Shown here one piece after another: positions 11,275 through 22,447 of a DNA stretch of 64,000 nt. The stretch's first letter is position 1. Each line of letters opens with the position of its first letter. The position numbers and the translations under genes were made by a program. Source of the stretch: Polytrichum commune (lineage: Eukaryota; Streptophyta; Polytrichopsida; Polytrichales; Polytrichaceae); assembly GCA_950295325.1 (NCBI GenBank), contig OX485805.1, positions 16,295,501-16,359,500 on the forward strand, written 5' to 3'. A model generated the notes under the pieces. It did no database searches, had not been told where the DNA came from, and worked only from the letters and a program-made list of their open reading frames with translations.

Positions 11275-11694
11275 TTAACGACGAATACGCTTATGGGGCC
11301 CTTTGCCATATTTGTCACCGTCATGTTTATGACAATGGTCAATCCCCAAACTATGAACTGCAGTGCATGCTGCGCAATCGAGTTTATGACCTTTGGCATT
11401 CCTAAACAGGGATCTAGAGTAAGTGCCCGGTTTAATAACCTGTGCTCTAGAATAGGCATGAGTTTGTAAAGTAGACTTGTCCTCTTTCAGCGTTGCAACA
11501 TCTGCCTGCAAAGATGGAGTATGTGGTTGAGGAGTTTGAACGACGACAGCCGGAGGAACTGAGCAGTCATGTGGGTTGGCAATCTTAATGATGTTGACGT
11601 CTGAAGAACCATCGATGGTCAACTTGGTGTGAATTCCAGAGGAACTAGGAGCACCTGACGGAGGAAGGTTGGGGGGACTTGCGTTAGTACCCAT
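11275..11694 (-). CDS. Small Cys/His-rich protein, function unknown
   Basis: ATG 11,694 gives 139 residues ending in TAA TAA. The in-frame extension upstream to 11,757 is hydrophobic and probably leader sequence. The N-terminal half is Pro/Ser/Thr-rich with a VVVQTPQPHTP stretch. The C-terminal end has a compact ligand cluster, DCAACTAVHSLGIDHCHKHDG, followed by a basic tail (GKGPHKRIRR) that could be a nuclear signal. The C-x2-C...DHCHKHDG layout suggests a zinc-binding domain. DHCH also recalls the HNH/endonuclease VII core, but the downstream Cys pair of that fold is absent, so no nuclease call is made. It lies between the MULE and methyltransferase genes and shares an upstream region with the former, so it may be an accessory protein of the same element. 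Confidence 0.6.
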   Translation of the reverse strand: MGTNASPPNLPPSGAPSSSGIHTKLTIDGSSDVNIIKIANPHDCSVPPAVVVQTPQPHTPSLQADVATLKEDKSTLQTHAYSRAQVIKPGTYSRSLFRNAKGHKLDCAACTAVHSLGIDHCHKHDGDKYGKGPHKRIRR

Positions 11695-11869
11695 TTGAGA
11701 AGAATATGAGTAGATTACATGAAGAAATGGGTACAAGTAATCGGGTATTATATACACTTAGGGTAGACACCAATGCACTTAGAATATTTGATAACCTGTT
11801 AGATCAATATAGAGTCAATATGTATTTATGTAAATTGTGACAAACTGTAGCATGAAGGATTAGAATGTA

Positions 11870-12150
11870 TGACAATGGAAATATGAAAGAGGAATCTCAA
11901 CATTGTGGGCTACCTATTTATTAGGAATGTGCTGCCAAAAGATAACTGCGATGCACAAGCTCCACATGACCGAGGTACTCTAAACGAGAGTAACATTAAT
12001 ATTTTTAAAATTTGTAATGCTGTCGTGATATACAAAATAAGAGAGTACAAGTCATGGTAGACATACTACTTGACAGGCAATTACATATTATTAGTTGGCG
12101 CCGATATAAAGCCTGAAATCATAATTAGGCATGACGTTTCAGGACAGGAA
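11870..12150 (-). promoter_or_regulatory. Upstream region of the small Cys/His gene (second copy)
   Basis: A diverged copy of 10,940-11,240. The TATA-like CCTAATAAATAGG (minus strand) is at 11,913-11,925, about 220 bases upstream of ATG 11,694, farther than in the MULE copy because the leader is longer. Confidence 0.5.
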
Positions 12151-12352
12151 TAGGAAGTATAATGAAATCCCAATTAGGCATTAAATAAAGGAATGTCACA
12201 CTTGGAAAGTCTTGTCTTAGATTTCGTGAAACTCATATCCTTTCACTTAGTGTCAAAAGTTATGAATTTCATGAGAGGCGTAAGATGTGTTTGATTGACG
12301 GGAGGGTTTGCGAGTGTTGGAGTAGACATGCACAGGAAGGGTGACACGTGAC
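12151..12352. promoter_or_regulatory. Divergent intergenic region between the small gene and the methyltransferase gene
   Basis: This is the only stretch separating the leftward upstream region from the ATG at 12,353, so it should hold the promoter of the rightward gene. AATAAAGGAATG at about 12,184 is the nearest AT-rich TATA-like candidate. A TAG at 12,323-12,325 in the downstream frame limits the start to 12,353. Confidence 0.4.
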
Positions 12353-12692
12353 ATGCAGGCCCCTATCAAGAGGAGAAAGAAGAGAGGGAAGTTATATTTC
12401 AGTAGCACTAAGAAATTGAAGTCGAGCAGGATGGGGAGGAAGAAGGTGGCGCCTGAAACATATGACACTAGTGGAATTAACAAAGTTTTAGATTTTGACG
12501 ACACTGAGGAGAACGGAACATTATCGACGATAGACGAATCTTTGGGTCCCTCAAAATCCAAGAGCCCAGGATCACAGTGTCCAGAAGCATCAAAGGATGT
12601 GGGGACAGAGTCCAATCCCGCATCCAATCCAGCATCGCAGGAGGAGAGTGGCGAGGACGAGGTTGAAGAGACGAGCTTGATGGAACCAGAAG
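12353..12692 (+). CDS. Methyltransferase-like gene, exon 1
   Basis: Encodes IKRRKKRGKLYF, a strong basic nuclear-signal candidate, then a Ser/Asp/Glu-rich tail (EESGEDEVEET). An in-frame TAG at 12,323 sets ATG 12,353 as the first possible start. The donor is taken as the GT at 12,693 because the resulting phase (one base left over) joins the acceptor at 17,931-17,932 to give PEDEVRLTDG without a shift. The donor is weak (GTTGGT), so this junction is the least certain of the ten. Confidence 0.55.
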
Positions 12693-12769
12693 GTTGGTTC
12701 CTCGGACCCTAAACTTGACAATTTTAAAAGAATTTAGACGCGGAATAGAAGTTAGCCCAAAAAGTGGTG

Positions 12770-13090
12770 GGCTTAGAGTAACCAAAGAATAGGACCCGTC
12801 AAGGCCACCCCTCCGGAAGTGATTGTATGGTTTAGTAGTGCAGTCAAATTTCGATATTGAGGGAATCTTTCTAGAGCCATAGGGTGCACCCGAGTGGGTC
12901 CAAAGGTTTACGGGTTTAGGGTTTGAAGGTAAAGCCAAGGAATGAAGTCAACTTTGAAAATTGAGGGAATCTTTTGGAGCTCTAGGGTGCCCCCGAGGGT
13001 GTGGAAGGGTTTTGTTGTTGAGGGTTTGATTGTAAGGTGAGGTAGGATTTGGAGGCCGAGGATGGAACCCGAAGTGTCCAGCGGAGACTC
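12770..13090 (+). repeat. Two-copy ~108-base tandem duplication at the start of intron 1
   Basis: ATTGAGGGAATCTTT followed by TAGGGTGCACCCGAG and TTTAGGGTTTGAAGGTAA at about 12,857 recurs in diverged form from about 12,960. The TAGGGTGC-CCCGAG piece resembles the hairpin core of the satellite that begins just downstream and may be its ancestor or a decayed unit. Confidence 0.55.
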
Positions 13091-16000
13091 AGGTTCATAT
13101 ATTCGGACCCCCTAAGTTCAATTTGGTTTTGGTTGAAGGACATAACATGATGTTTGATATGCTTGTAACGTTCAGATTGTGAGGATAGAATGTGGTGCCC
13201 CCGAGAGGTGCCGCTAACGGCACCCCCCTCGGGGGCTTTTTTTCATTTTTTTGGTGCTTGAAAATGGCCTGTCTACACACTGCAAGGTTGAGGATGAGTC
13301 AATATGGCCAGAAATTTCAGGTGCCTCATATATTCGGACCCCCTGAAGTTGATTTTGGTCTTGGTTGAAGGTCATATAAGGATGCATAATATACTCATAA
13401 ATATCAGATTGTGAGGTTGTAATGTGGTGCCCCCGAGAGGTGCCGTTAACGGCACCCCCCTCGGGGGTTTATTTTCTGATTATTTTGGTGCTTGATAATG
13501 GCCTGTCTATACACTGTCAGGTTGAGGATGAGTCAATATGGCTAGAAATTGCAGGTGGGTCATACACTCGGACACCCTAAGTTCATTTTGGTCTTGGTTG
13601 AAGGACAGAACAGGGTGCTTGATATGAGAGTGAAGTTCAGATTGTCAGGATATAAAGTGGTGCCCCCGAGAGGTGCCGTTAACGGCACCCCCTCTAGGGA
13701 TCTTTTTTTTAATTTTTTTGGTGCTTGAAAATGGCCTGTTTATGCACTCTAAGGTTGAGGCAAAGTTAATATGGCTAGAAATTGCAGGTGGGTCATATAT
13801 TCGGACCCCCTTAAGTTGATTTTGGTCTTGGTTGAAGGTCATATAAGGATGCACAATATACTCATAAATATCAGATTTTGAGGTTGTAATGTGGTGCCCC
13901 AGAGTGGTGCCGTTAACGGCACCCCCTCTAGGGGTTTTTTTTTGTGCTTAAAAATGGCCTGTTTATTCACTCTAAAGTTGAGGCAAAGTCAATATGGCTA
14001 GAAATTGCAGGTGGGTCATATATTCGGACCCCCTTAAGTTGATTTTGGTCTTGGTTAAAGGTCATATAAGGATGCACAATATACTCATAAATATCAGATT
14101 TTGAGGTTGTAATGTGGTCCCCCAGAGGGCTGCCGTTAACGGCAACCCCCTCTGGGGGTCTTTTTTTTAATTTTTTTGGTGCTTGAAAATGGCTTGTTTA
14201 TGCACTCTAAGGTTGAGGCTAAGTCAATATGGCTAGAAATTGCAGGTGGGTCATATATTCGGACCCCCTTAAGTTGATTTTGGTCTTGGTTGAAGGTCAT
14301 ATAAGGATGCACAATATACTCATAAATATCAGATTTTGAGGTTGTAATGTGGTGCCCCAGAGGGCTGCCGTTAATGGTACCCCCTCTGGGGGTTTTTTTT
14401 TTTTTTTTTTTGGTGCTTGAAAATGGCCTGTTTATGCACTCTAAGGTTGAGGCAAAGTTAATATGGCTAGAAATTGCAGGTGGGTCATATATTCGGACCC
14501 CCTTAAGTTGATTTTGGTCTTGGTTGAAGGTCATATAAGGATGCACAATATACTCATAAATATCAGATTTTGAGGTTGTAATGTGGTGCCCCAGAGTGGT
14601 GCCGTTAACGGCACCCCCTCTAGGGGTTTTTTTTTGTACTTAAAAATGGCCTGTTTATTCACTCTAAAGTTGAGGCAAAGTCAATATGGCTAGAAATTGC
14701 AGGTGGGTCATATATTCGGACCCCCTTAAGTTGATTTTGGTCTTGGTTAAAGGTCATATAAGGATGCACAATATACTCATAAATATCAGATTTTGAGGTT
14801 GTAATGTGGTCCCCCAGAGGGCTGCCGTTAACGGCAACCCCCTCTGGGGGTCTTTTTTTTAATTTTTTTGGTGCTTGAAAATGGCTTGTTTATGCACTCT
14901 AAGGTTGAGGCTAAGTCAATATGGCTAGAAATTGCAGGTGGGTCATATATTCGGACCCCCTTAAGTTGATTTTGGTCTTGGTTGAAGGTCATATAAGGAT
15001 GCACAATATACTCATAAATATCAGATTTTGAGGTTGTAATGTGGTGCCCCAGAGGGCTGCCGTTAATGGTACCCCCTCTGGGGGTTTTTTTTTTTTTTTT
15101 TTTGGTGCTTGAAAATGGCCTGTTTATGCACTCTAAGGTTGAGGCTAAGTCAATATGGCTAGAAATTGCAGGTGGGTCATATATTCGGACCCCCTTAAGT
15201 TGATTTTAGTCTTGGTTGAAGGTCATATAAGGATGCACAATATACTCATAAATATCAGATTTTGAGGTTGTAATGTGGTGCCCCAGAGGGCTGCCGTTAA
15301 CGGCACCCCCTCTGGAGGTCTTTTTTTTAATTTTTTTGGTGCTTCAAAATGGCATGTTTATGCACTCTAAGGTTGAGGCTAAGTCAATATGGCCAGAAAT
15401 TGCAGGTGGGTCATATACTCGGAACCCCTTAAGTTGATGTTGGTCTTGGTTGAAGGTCATATAAGGATGCATAATATACTCATAAATATCAGATTTTGAG
15501 GTTGTAATGTGGTGCCCCAGAGGGCTGCCGTTAATGGTACCCCCTCTGGGGTTTTATTTTTTATTTTTTTTGGTGCTTGAAAATGGCCTGTTTATGCACT
15601 CTAAGGTTGAGGCTAAGTCAATATGGCTAGAAATTGCAGGTGGGTCATATATTCGGACCCCCTTAAGTTGATTTTAGTCTTGGTTGAAGGTCATATAAGG
15701 ATGCACAATATACTCATAAATATCAGATTTTGAGGTTGTAATGTGGTGCCCCAGAGGGCTACCGTTAACGGCACCCCCTCTCGAGGTCTTTTTTTTAATT
15801 TTTTTGGTGCTTCAAAATGGCATGTTTATGCACTCTAAGGTTGAGGCTAAGTCAATATGGCTAGAAATTGCAGGTGGGTCATATATTCGGACCCCCTTAA
15901 GCTGATTTTGGTCTTGGTTGAAGGTCATGTAAGGATGCACAATATATTCATAAATATCAGATTTTGAGGTTGTAATGTGGTGCCCCAGAGGGCTGCCGTT

Positions 16001-17700
16001 AACGGCACCCCCTCTGGGGGTCTTTTTTTTAATTTTTTTGGTGCTTGAAAATGGCCTGTTTATGCACTCTAAGGTTGAGGCTAAGTCAATATGGCTAGAA
16101 ATTGCAGGTGGGTCATATATTCGGACCCCCTTAAGTTGATTTTGGTCTTGGTTGAAGGTCATATAAGGATGCACAATATACTCATAAATATCAGATTTTG
16201 AGGTTGTAATGTGGTGCCCCAGAGGGCTGCCGTTAATGGTACCCCCTCTGGGGGTTTTTTTTTTTTTTTTTTTGGTGCTTGAAAATGGCCTGTTTATGCA
16301 CTCTAAGGTTGAGGCAAAGTTAATATGGCTAGAAATTGCAGGTGGGTCATATATTCGGACCCCCTTAAGTTGATTTTGGTCTTGGTTGAAGGTCATATAA
16401 GGATGCACAATATACTCATAAATATCAGATTTTGAGGTTGTAATGTGGTGCCCCAGAGTGGTGCCGTTAACGGCACCCCCTCTAGGGGTTTTTTTTTGTA
16501 CTTAAAAATGGCCTGTTTATTCACTCTAAAGTTGAGGCAAAGTCAATATGGCTAGAAATTGCAGGTGGGTCATATATTCGGACCCCCTTAAGTTGATTTT
16601 GGTCTTGGTTAAAGGTCATATAAGGATGCACAATATACTCATAAATATCAGATTTTGAGGTTGTAATGTGGTCCCCCAGAGGGCTGCCGTTAACGGCAAC
16701 CCCCTCTGGGGGTCTTTTTTTTAATTTTTTTGGTGCTTGAAAATGGCTTGTTTATGCACTCTAAGGTTGAGGCTAAGTCAATATGGCTAGAAATTGCAGG
16801 TGGGTCATATATTCGGACCCCCTTAAGTTGATTTTGGTCTTGGTTGAAGGTCATATAAGGATGCACAATATACTCATAAATATCAGATTTTGAGGTTGTA
16901 ATGTGGTGCCCCAGAGGGCTGCCGTTAATGGTACCCCCTCTGGGGGTTTTTTTTTTTTTTTTTTTGGTGCTTGAAAATGGCCTGTTTATGCACTCTAAGG
17001 TTGAGGCTAAGTCAATATGGCTAGAAATTGCAGGTGGGTCATATATTCGGACCCCCTTAAGTTGATTTTAGTCTTGGTTGAAGGTCATATAAGGATGCAC
17101 AATATACTCATAAATATCAGATTTTGAGGTTGTAATGTGGTGCCCCAGAGGGCTGCCGTTAACGGCACCCCCTCTGGAGGTCTTTTTTTTAATTTTTTTG
17201 GTGCTTCAAAATGGCATGTTTATGCACTCTAAGGTTGAGGCTAAGTCAATATGGCTAGAAATTGCAGGTGGGTCATATATTCGGACCCCCTTAAGTTGAT
17301 TTTAGTCTTGGTTGAAGGTCATATAAGGATGCACAATATACTCATAAATATCAGATTTTGAGGTTGTAATGTGGTGCCCCAGAGGGCTGCCGTTAACGGC
17401 ACCCCCTCTGGAGGTCTTTTTTTTAATTTTTTTGGTGCTTGAAAATGGTTTGTTTATGCACTCTAAGGTTGAGGCAAAGTCAATATGGCTAGAAATTGCA
17501 GGTGGGTCATATATTCGGACCCCCTTAAGCTGATTTTGGTCTTGGTTGAAGGTTATATAAGAATGCATAATATACTCATAAATATCAGATTTTGAGGTTA
17601 TAATGTGGTGCCCCCGAGAGGTGCTGTTAACGGCACTCCCTCGGGGGTTTTTATTTTTATTTTTTTGTTGCTTGTATATGGCATGTTTAGGTACTCTATA
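13091..17700 (+). repeat. Satellite array 1: ~20 units of ~223-235 bp, hairpin plus T-tract, in intron 1
   Basis: Each unit reads: TATTCGGACCCCCTTAAGTTG, TGGTCTTGGTTGAAGG, ATAAATATCAGATT, GTAATGTGGTGCCCC, an 18-base palindrome centred on GTTAAC (GGTGCC-GTTAAC-GGCACC), CCCCTCGGGGG or CCCCTCTGGGGG, then 7-20 T, then GGTGCTTGAAAATGGCCTG. Hairpin cores lie near 13,208, 13,446, 13,676, 13,908, 14,132, 14,367, 14,600 and so on to 17,623. A three-unit higher-order period (~692) is visible, and a block of about eight units is duplicated with an offset near 1,866 (14.58 kb against 16.45 kb). Most units are 234-235 bases, so minus-strand frames stay open for up to 198 codons, but nothing marks them as genes. 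Confidence 0.92.
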
Positions 17701-17932
17701 CATTAGGATAACTGAGTCTGGCTTAGTATGACTGATTATGGTTTGAGGTTTCTCGTTGCGCTTACAGGTGGCCCTCAATGGGTTTTTTTTTTCTTTGTTT
17801 GATTATGAAGCTTCTGGTTTTGGTTATTGATCTGATTTTAAGGTTTAGGAGTGCGCTTTAGTTCAATTATTTGGAGTTAAGGACAAGTTCTTATCACTTC
17901 TAATGTATTTTGATGCTGAGACCTTTGTTCAG
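17701..17932 (+). other. End of intron 1
   Basis: Unique sequence between the last satellite unit and exon 2. It contains a run of T at 17,781-17,792 and ends in the acceptor CTTTGTTCAG at 17,932. Confidence 0.5.
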
Positions 17933-18488
17933 ATGAAGTCCGCCTTACAGATGGACAGTTGAAACTTAAGCTTCACGACCTTGTCATTAAGGAGAGCGTT
18001 CCAACCGCATCTAGGCTTGAGAAACTTAAATGGCAACCAAAACAAAAGGGTCGTCTCTTTATTCCTCTTTGTCGCATGATGGCTCTTCCTGTTGTGAGAC
18101 CGTTTCTTAAAAATGATGTATCTCAACTTGCTACTCATTTTATGATTGATGGCTACATGGAGGGGTGTGGTTTCTTTTATGTGGCATTGGAGGACCACCA
18201 TGGACACACCAATGACGTGACACCCAATGTGGTTGCCAAATGGTTTTCGGAGTGGAAGGATGTGAATGACGAATTTGAGAAGAAGTTTCTTGCAGATGAC
18301 GATTTGAAGATATTTTCTAATAAGATGTTCATGGTTTGGGATGGGAACCATCGGCTTCAAGCATGGATGCCTATCATTGAGCAATTTCACACTCATGATA
18401 TTAATTGGCATTTCTGTGTTGAGGGTGTAATCCTTGAACCTAGAGGAGACGTTCCATCCGTGATAGCCGCTCTGCACGAAGTTAATTG
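17933..18488 (+). CDS. Methyltransferase-like gene, exon 2: ParB-like domain
   Basis: Acceptor TTTGTTCAG and donor TTG|GTAAGA. The exon encodes the ParB/sulfiredoxin-like fold: an IPLCRMM strand, then VSQLATHFMIDGYMEG (the helix-and-turn in which ParB proteins have L-x-x-S-I-x-x-x-G), then FYVALED, and after a loop the signature FMVWDGNHRLQAWM. In ParB and related nucleotide-binding domains the D/E-G-x-H-R motif binds a nucleotide (CTP in true ParB). Here the whole motif is intact. Confidence 0.7.
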
Positions 18489-18562
18489 GTAAGATTATAA
18501 TCCCTGCTTTTGAATTTTGTTTTTAGTCATGCATCATTCTAATATATATTTTGGTTTTCCAG

Positions 18563-19262
18563 GAAGAATCAAAAATCACACGTCACCACAAATTTAGTTC
18601 ACAAGCTATTTCGCATACTAAATCTAGCACCCCAATCACTGTCCTACTTTGAGGGTTTAGTATCTCCGATTATGTTGGAGGCTGCAAGGAAGAAGCAGAC
18701 TGGGAAACATCGCACATGGTTTACCCTCACCGTTGAAGGTCTCAATGCGGTCCTTTACCAGGTAATCTCAACCTCTAATATTATCGTGTCATTTGAATTA
18801 TGCATATGTAATTCATGTAACTGATTGTATTGTTTGTTTGACCTATAGCAAGAGATTGTAGAAGCTGCCCATGCCGTTGAGGACAAGTACAAGATGAAGA
18901 ACCCAGATTCTAGCAATTGGACGGAGCGTAATGCAGAGGAATGGGTTAGAAAAGCTGTGAAGAAGGTGGAGGATAAGCTTGTCGCGGAGCTCAGGAAGCA
19001 TTTGCCTGTCGCGGATCCCAAATTAACTCCTGCTTTTCTAGAGGAAGTGAAGGCTCATTATGAGAAGTTTGATGAACCTGAGATGCTTTAAGAGAAATTG
19101 TATATGCTAGCTACTTCAGCGATGCCTTCAAGAATGATGGTTAAGTGGTTCCAGAGGTGGAACTCCTCTGCGGCAATCCGGGATGCGCATCGCTTTCCCA
19201 AAACTACCTTCGCCGACTCCAAGTTCCCGGAATGGCTTAATCGTGCAACATGGTGGGCGCAG
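18563..19262 (+). CDS. Methyltransferase-like gene, exons 3 and 4, with in-frame TAA
   Basis: Exon 3 (18,563-18,761; acceptor TTTTCCAG, donor CAG|GTAATC) and exon 4 (18,849-19,262; acceptor ACCTATAG, donor CAG|GTGAGC) are joined by an 87-base intron. They encode an alpha-helical, charged region (EAARKKQTGKHR, EEWVRKAVKKVEDKL, EEVKAHYEKFDEPEML). TAA at 19,089-19,091 interrupts it; the frame stays open afterwards for 57 codons (EKLYMLATSAMP ... ATWWAQ) up to the donor, so the stop looks secondary. A CAA-to-TAA change would explain it. Confidence 0.65.
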
Positions 19263-19362
19263 GTGAGCATTCATCTCAAAGTTCATGTTCTCATTTGTAT
19301 GTCCAGTAATGAGCTTTGGAAATCAACCTTAACCTTTCATACTACATCTAATTGCGGTGGAG

Positions 19363-20265
19363 GCTGAGGAGCTCTTCTCGGGTGTTCTCACAGATCTTGG
19401 AGAAGTTGTTGACTACAATCCCCATGGCGAAGATCCGATCCTAACTATTTTCGATTACGTGGAGGCTATGAGGTGTCAACTTTGGGAGATTGCATTCTTT
19501 GTTGAATTAGGTGGAGATAACGACGCTCACAAGAACAACCCCCCGGACAAGCAACCTTTCTTCGTTCAAGCTGTCCGCAGGGTCCTCTACAGGTACTTTC
19601 GGTACGTTCTCCTGCCGAGGAAGGCCATCTCTAAGGTACCCGTTTTCTTTCCTAACTATCTGGATATCGAAAGCCCTGATTCCATGTTCACTACTGCAAT
19701 TATAAGGACATGAGATCCAATCCATTTTCAACAGTGCGGATGGTATTTGGACTGTCCGTTCAAGAAGCCTCCTCCATTTGACATCGCATTCAGGGACTCC
19801 ATCCAACCTCTCTTACCTTCTCCCGCCGCATCAGTTCCTGTCTCACAGTCTCCTACACCTCCTATGGGTGGCTCCTCCAAAAGCAAGACAGCTACTACAG
19901 GGAGTAGGCCTCGGGTATCTAAGCGGAAGGCTGCTGAAGTGGTTGAGGAGCCAATGGACGAAGATATTCAAGTAACAGAGGATATTGGTGATCAACCTCA
20001 TTCACTTGCGGACCCTCTTATCTCACATACTCCGTGGAAACCTGCTCTAAAGCGTATTCGCCTAGGAGTTGCTGGTGAATCCAATCCCATCAGATTCATC
20101 CCACCTGCTGTCAAGACAATGTCTTCATCCCAGGCATACAACTCCTCCTCTGCTTCTCCTCGGGTTCTTTTACTTAATGACTCCTTCCACAGGATGTTAG
20201 ATTATAAGACAAAGCACAACAAATTCCCTTTAACTTACGATGACATGGTTTCTTTTCTCAATGAG
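19363..20265 (+). CDS. Methyltransferase-like gene, exons 5 and 6: middle region
   Basis: Exon 5 is 19,363-19,635 (acceptor GGTGGAG, donor AAG|GTACCC); exon 6 is 19,735-20,265 (acceptor TTCAACAG, donor GAG|GTAAAT). Exon 5 is helical and aromatic-rich (FVQAVRRVLYRYFRYVLLP). Exon 6 opens CGWYLDCPFKKPPPFD, then becomes low-complexity Pro/Ser with two nuclear-signal-like patches (RVSKRKAAE, ALKRIRLG), and closes with an ordered helix (PLTYDDMVSFLNE) that leads into the methyltransferase fold. This middle region is absent from short bacterial ParB-methylase proteins and seems specific to this gene. Confidence 0.62.
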
Positions 20266-20379
20266 GTAAATATTCTGCTTAATTCTCATTCAATTCGGCT
20301 CACCTTCCTCTATTCACCAAATGCATCTTCCCTTAATGCCATGGTCTGCTTAGGATGTTTAATATGCAAATGAAAATGT

Positions 20380-22440
20380 CATTTTAAGGTTATAATGTGG
20401 TGCCCCCAAGAGGTGCCGTTAAAGGCACCCCCCTCGGATGATTTTTTATTTATTTATCTGGTGCTTGTAAATGGCCTGGTTATGCACTATATGGTTAAGG
20501 ATGACTCAATATAGTTAGAAATTTCAGGTTATAATGTCTTGCCCCCGAGAGGTGCCGTTATCGGCACCCCCTTGGGGGGTCTTTTTAAAAAAAAAATTGG
20601 TGCTTCAAAATGGCATGTTTATGCACTCTAAGGTTGAGGCTAAGTCAATATGGCCAGAAATTGCAGGTGGGTCATATACTCGGAACCCCTTAAGTTGATG
20701 TTGGTCTTGGTTGAAGGTCATATAAGGATGCATAATATACTCATAAATATCAGATTTTGAGGATATAATGTGGTGCCCCCGAGAGGTGCCGTTAACGGCA
20801 CCCCCCTCGGGGGCTTTTTTTATTATTATTTTGGTGCTTGAAGATGGCCTGTTTATGCACTCTTAGGTTGAGGGTAAGTCAATATGGCTAGAAATTGCTG
20901 GTTGGTCATATATGCGGACCCCCTTAAGTTGATTTTGGTCTTGGTTGAAGGTCATATAAGGATGCATAATATACTCATAAATATCAGATTGTGAGGATAT
21001 AATGTGCTGCCCCCGATAGGTGCCGTTAACGGCACCCCCCTCGGGGTTCTTTTTTTTGAATTTTTTGGTGCTTGAAAATGGCCTGTTTATGCACTCTAAG
21101 GTTGAGAGTAAGTCAATATGGCTAGAAATTGCTCGTTGGTCATATATTCGGACCCCCCTAAGTTGATGTTGGTCTTGGTTTTAGGTCATATAAGGATGCA
21201 TAATATACTCATAAATATCAGATTTTGAGGATATAATGTGCTGCCCCCGATAGGTGCCGTTAACGGCACCCCCCTCGGGGGTCTTTTTTTTGAATTTTTT
21301 GGTGCTTGAAAATTGCCTGTTTACACACTGTAAGGTTGAGGATGAGTCAATATGGCCATAAATTTCAGGTGCGTCATATATTCGGACTCCCTTAAGTTGA
21401 TTTTGGTCTTGGTTGAAGGTCATATAAGGATGCATAATATACTCATAAATATCATATTGTGAGGATATAATGTGGTGCCCCCGAGAGGTGCCGTTAACGG
21501 CATCCCCCTCGGGGGTTTTTTTTTTGGTTTTTTTGGTGCTTGAAAATGGCCTGTTTATGCACTCTAAGGTTGAGAGTAAGTTAATATGGCTAGAAATTGC
21601 TCGTTGGTCATATATTCGGACCCCCCTAAGTTGATGTTGGTCTTGGTTTTAGGTCATATAAGGATGCATAATATACTCATAAATATCAGATTGTGAGGAT
21701 ATAATGTGGTGCCCCCGAGAGGTGCCGTTAACGGCATCCCCCTCGGGGGTTTTTTTTTTGGTTTTTTTGGTGCTTGAAAATGGCCTGTTTATGCACTCTA
21801 AGGTTGAGAGTAAGTTAATATGGCTAGAAATTGCTCGTTGGTCATATATTCGGACCCCCCTAAGTTGATGTTGGTCTTGGTTTTAGGTCATATAAGGATG
21901 CATAATATACTCATAAATATCATATTGTGAGGATATAATGTGGTGCCCCCGAGAGGTGCCGTTAACGGCACCCCCCTCGGGGTTTTTTTTTTTGATTTTT
22001 TTGGTGCTTGAATATGGCCTGTTTATGCATTCTAAGGTTGAGGGTAAGTCAATATGGCTAGAAATTTCAGGTTGGTCATATATTCGGACCCGTTACGGTC
22101 ATTTAAAGCTTGGTTAATGGTCATATTAGGATGCATAATACACTCATAAATATAAGATTTTGAGGTTAATATGTGGTGCCCCCGAGAGTTGCCGTTTACG
22201 GCACCCCCCTCGGGGGACTTTTATTTTTATTTTTTTGGTGCTCATATGTGGCCTGGATATGCACTAATAGGTTTAGGATGACCGAATATGGTTAGAAATT
22301 TCAGGTTGGTCATATAGGTGGACCCGCTACGTTCATTTAATTCTTGGTTAATGGTCATATTAGGATGCTTGATATGGTAATGAAAATCAAATTTTTTGTT
22401 GACGGCACCCTCTCGAGATATGCCGTTCACGGGTTTTTTC
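20380..22440 (+). repeat. Satellite array 2: ~9-10 units of the same satellite, in intron 6
   Basis: The same unit and orientation as array 1. Hairpin cores lie near 20,418, 20,554 (a shortened unit), 20,787, 21,023, 21,257, 21,492, 21,727, 21,959 and 22,190, plus a decayed one near 22,400. Subfamily differences include GGTCATATATTCGGACCCCCC and TTGCTCGTTGG. The flanking units are the most diverged, as expected for array edges. It fills the intron between exon 6 and exon 7 almost completely. Confidence 0.9.
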
Positions 22441-22447
22441 TTTTTAG

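Noticed and set aside
11275-11694. HNH/endonuclease VII call for the small Cys/His protein
   Set aside because: Only the DHCH tetrad fits; the downstream Cys pair and the usual spacing are missing.
13091-17700. CRISPR-like array
   Set aside because: Units are ~234 bases with no short direct repeats separated by unique spacers, and the genome is eukaryotic.
13645-17778. Long minus-strand open frames in the satellite (up to 198 codons)
   Set aside because: They exist because most units are 234-235 bases and lack stops in one frame. The same peptide simply repeats, frames break at 223-base units, and no start, intron or domain evidence supports a gene.
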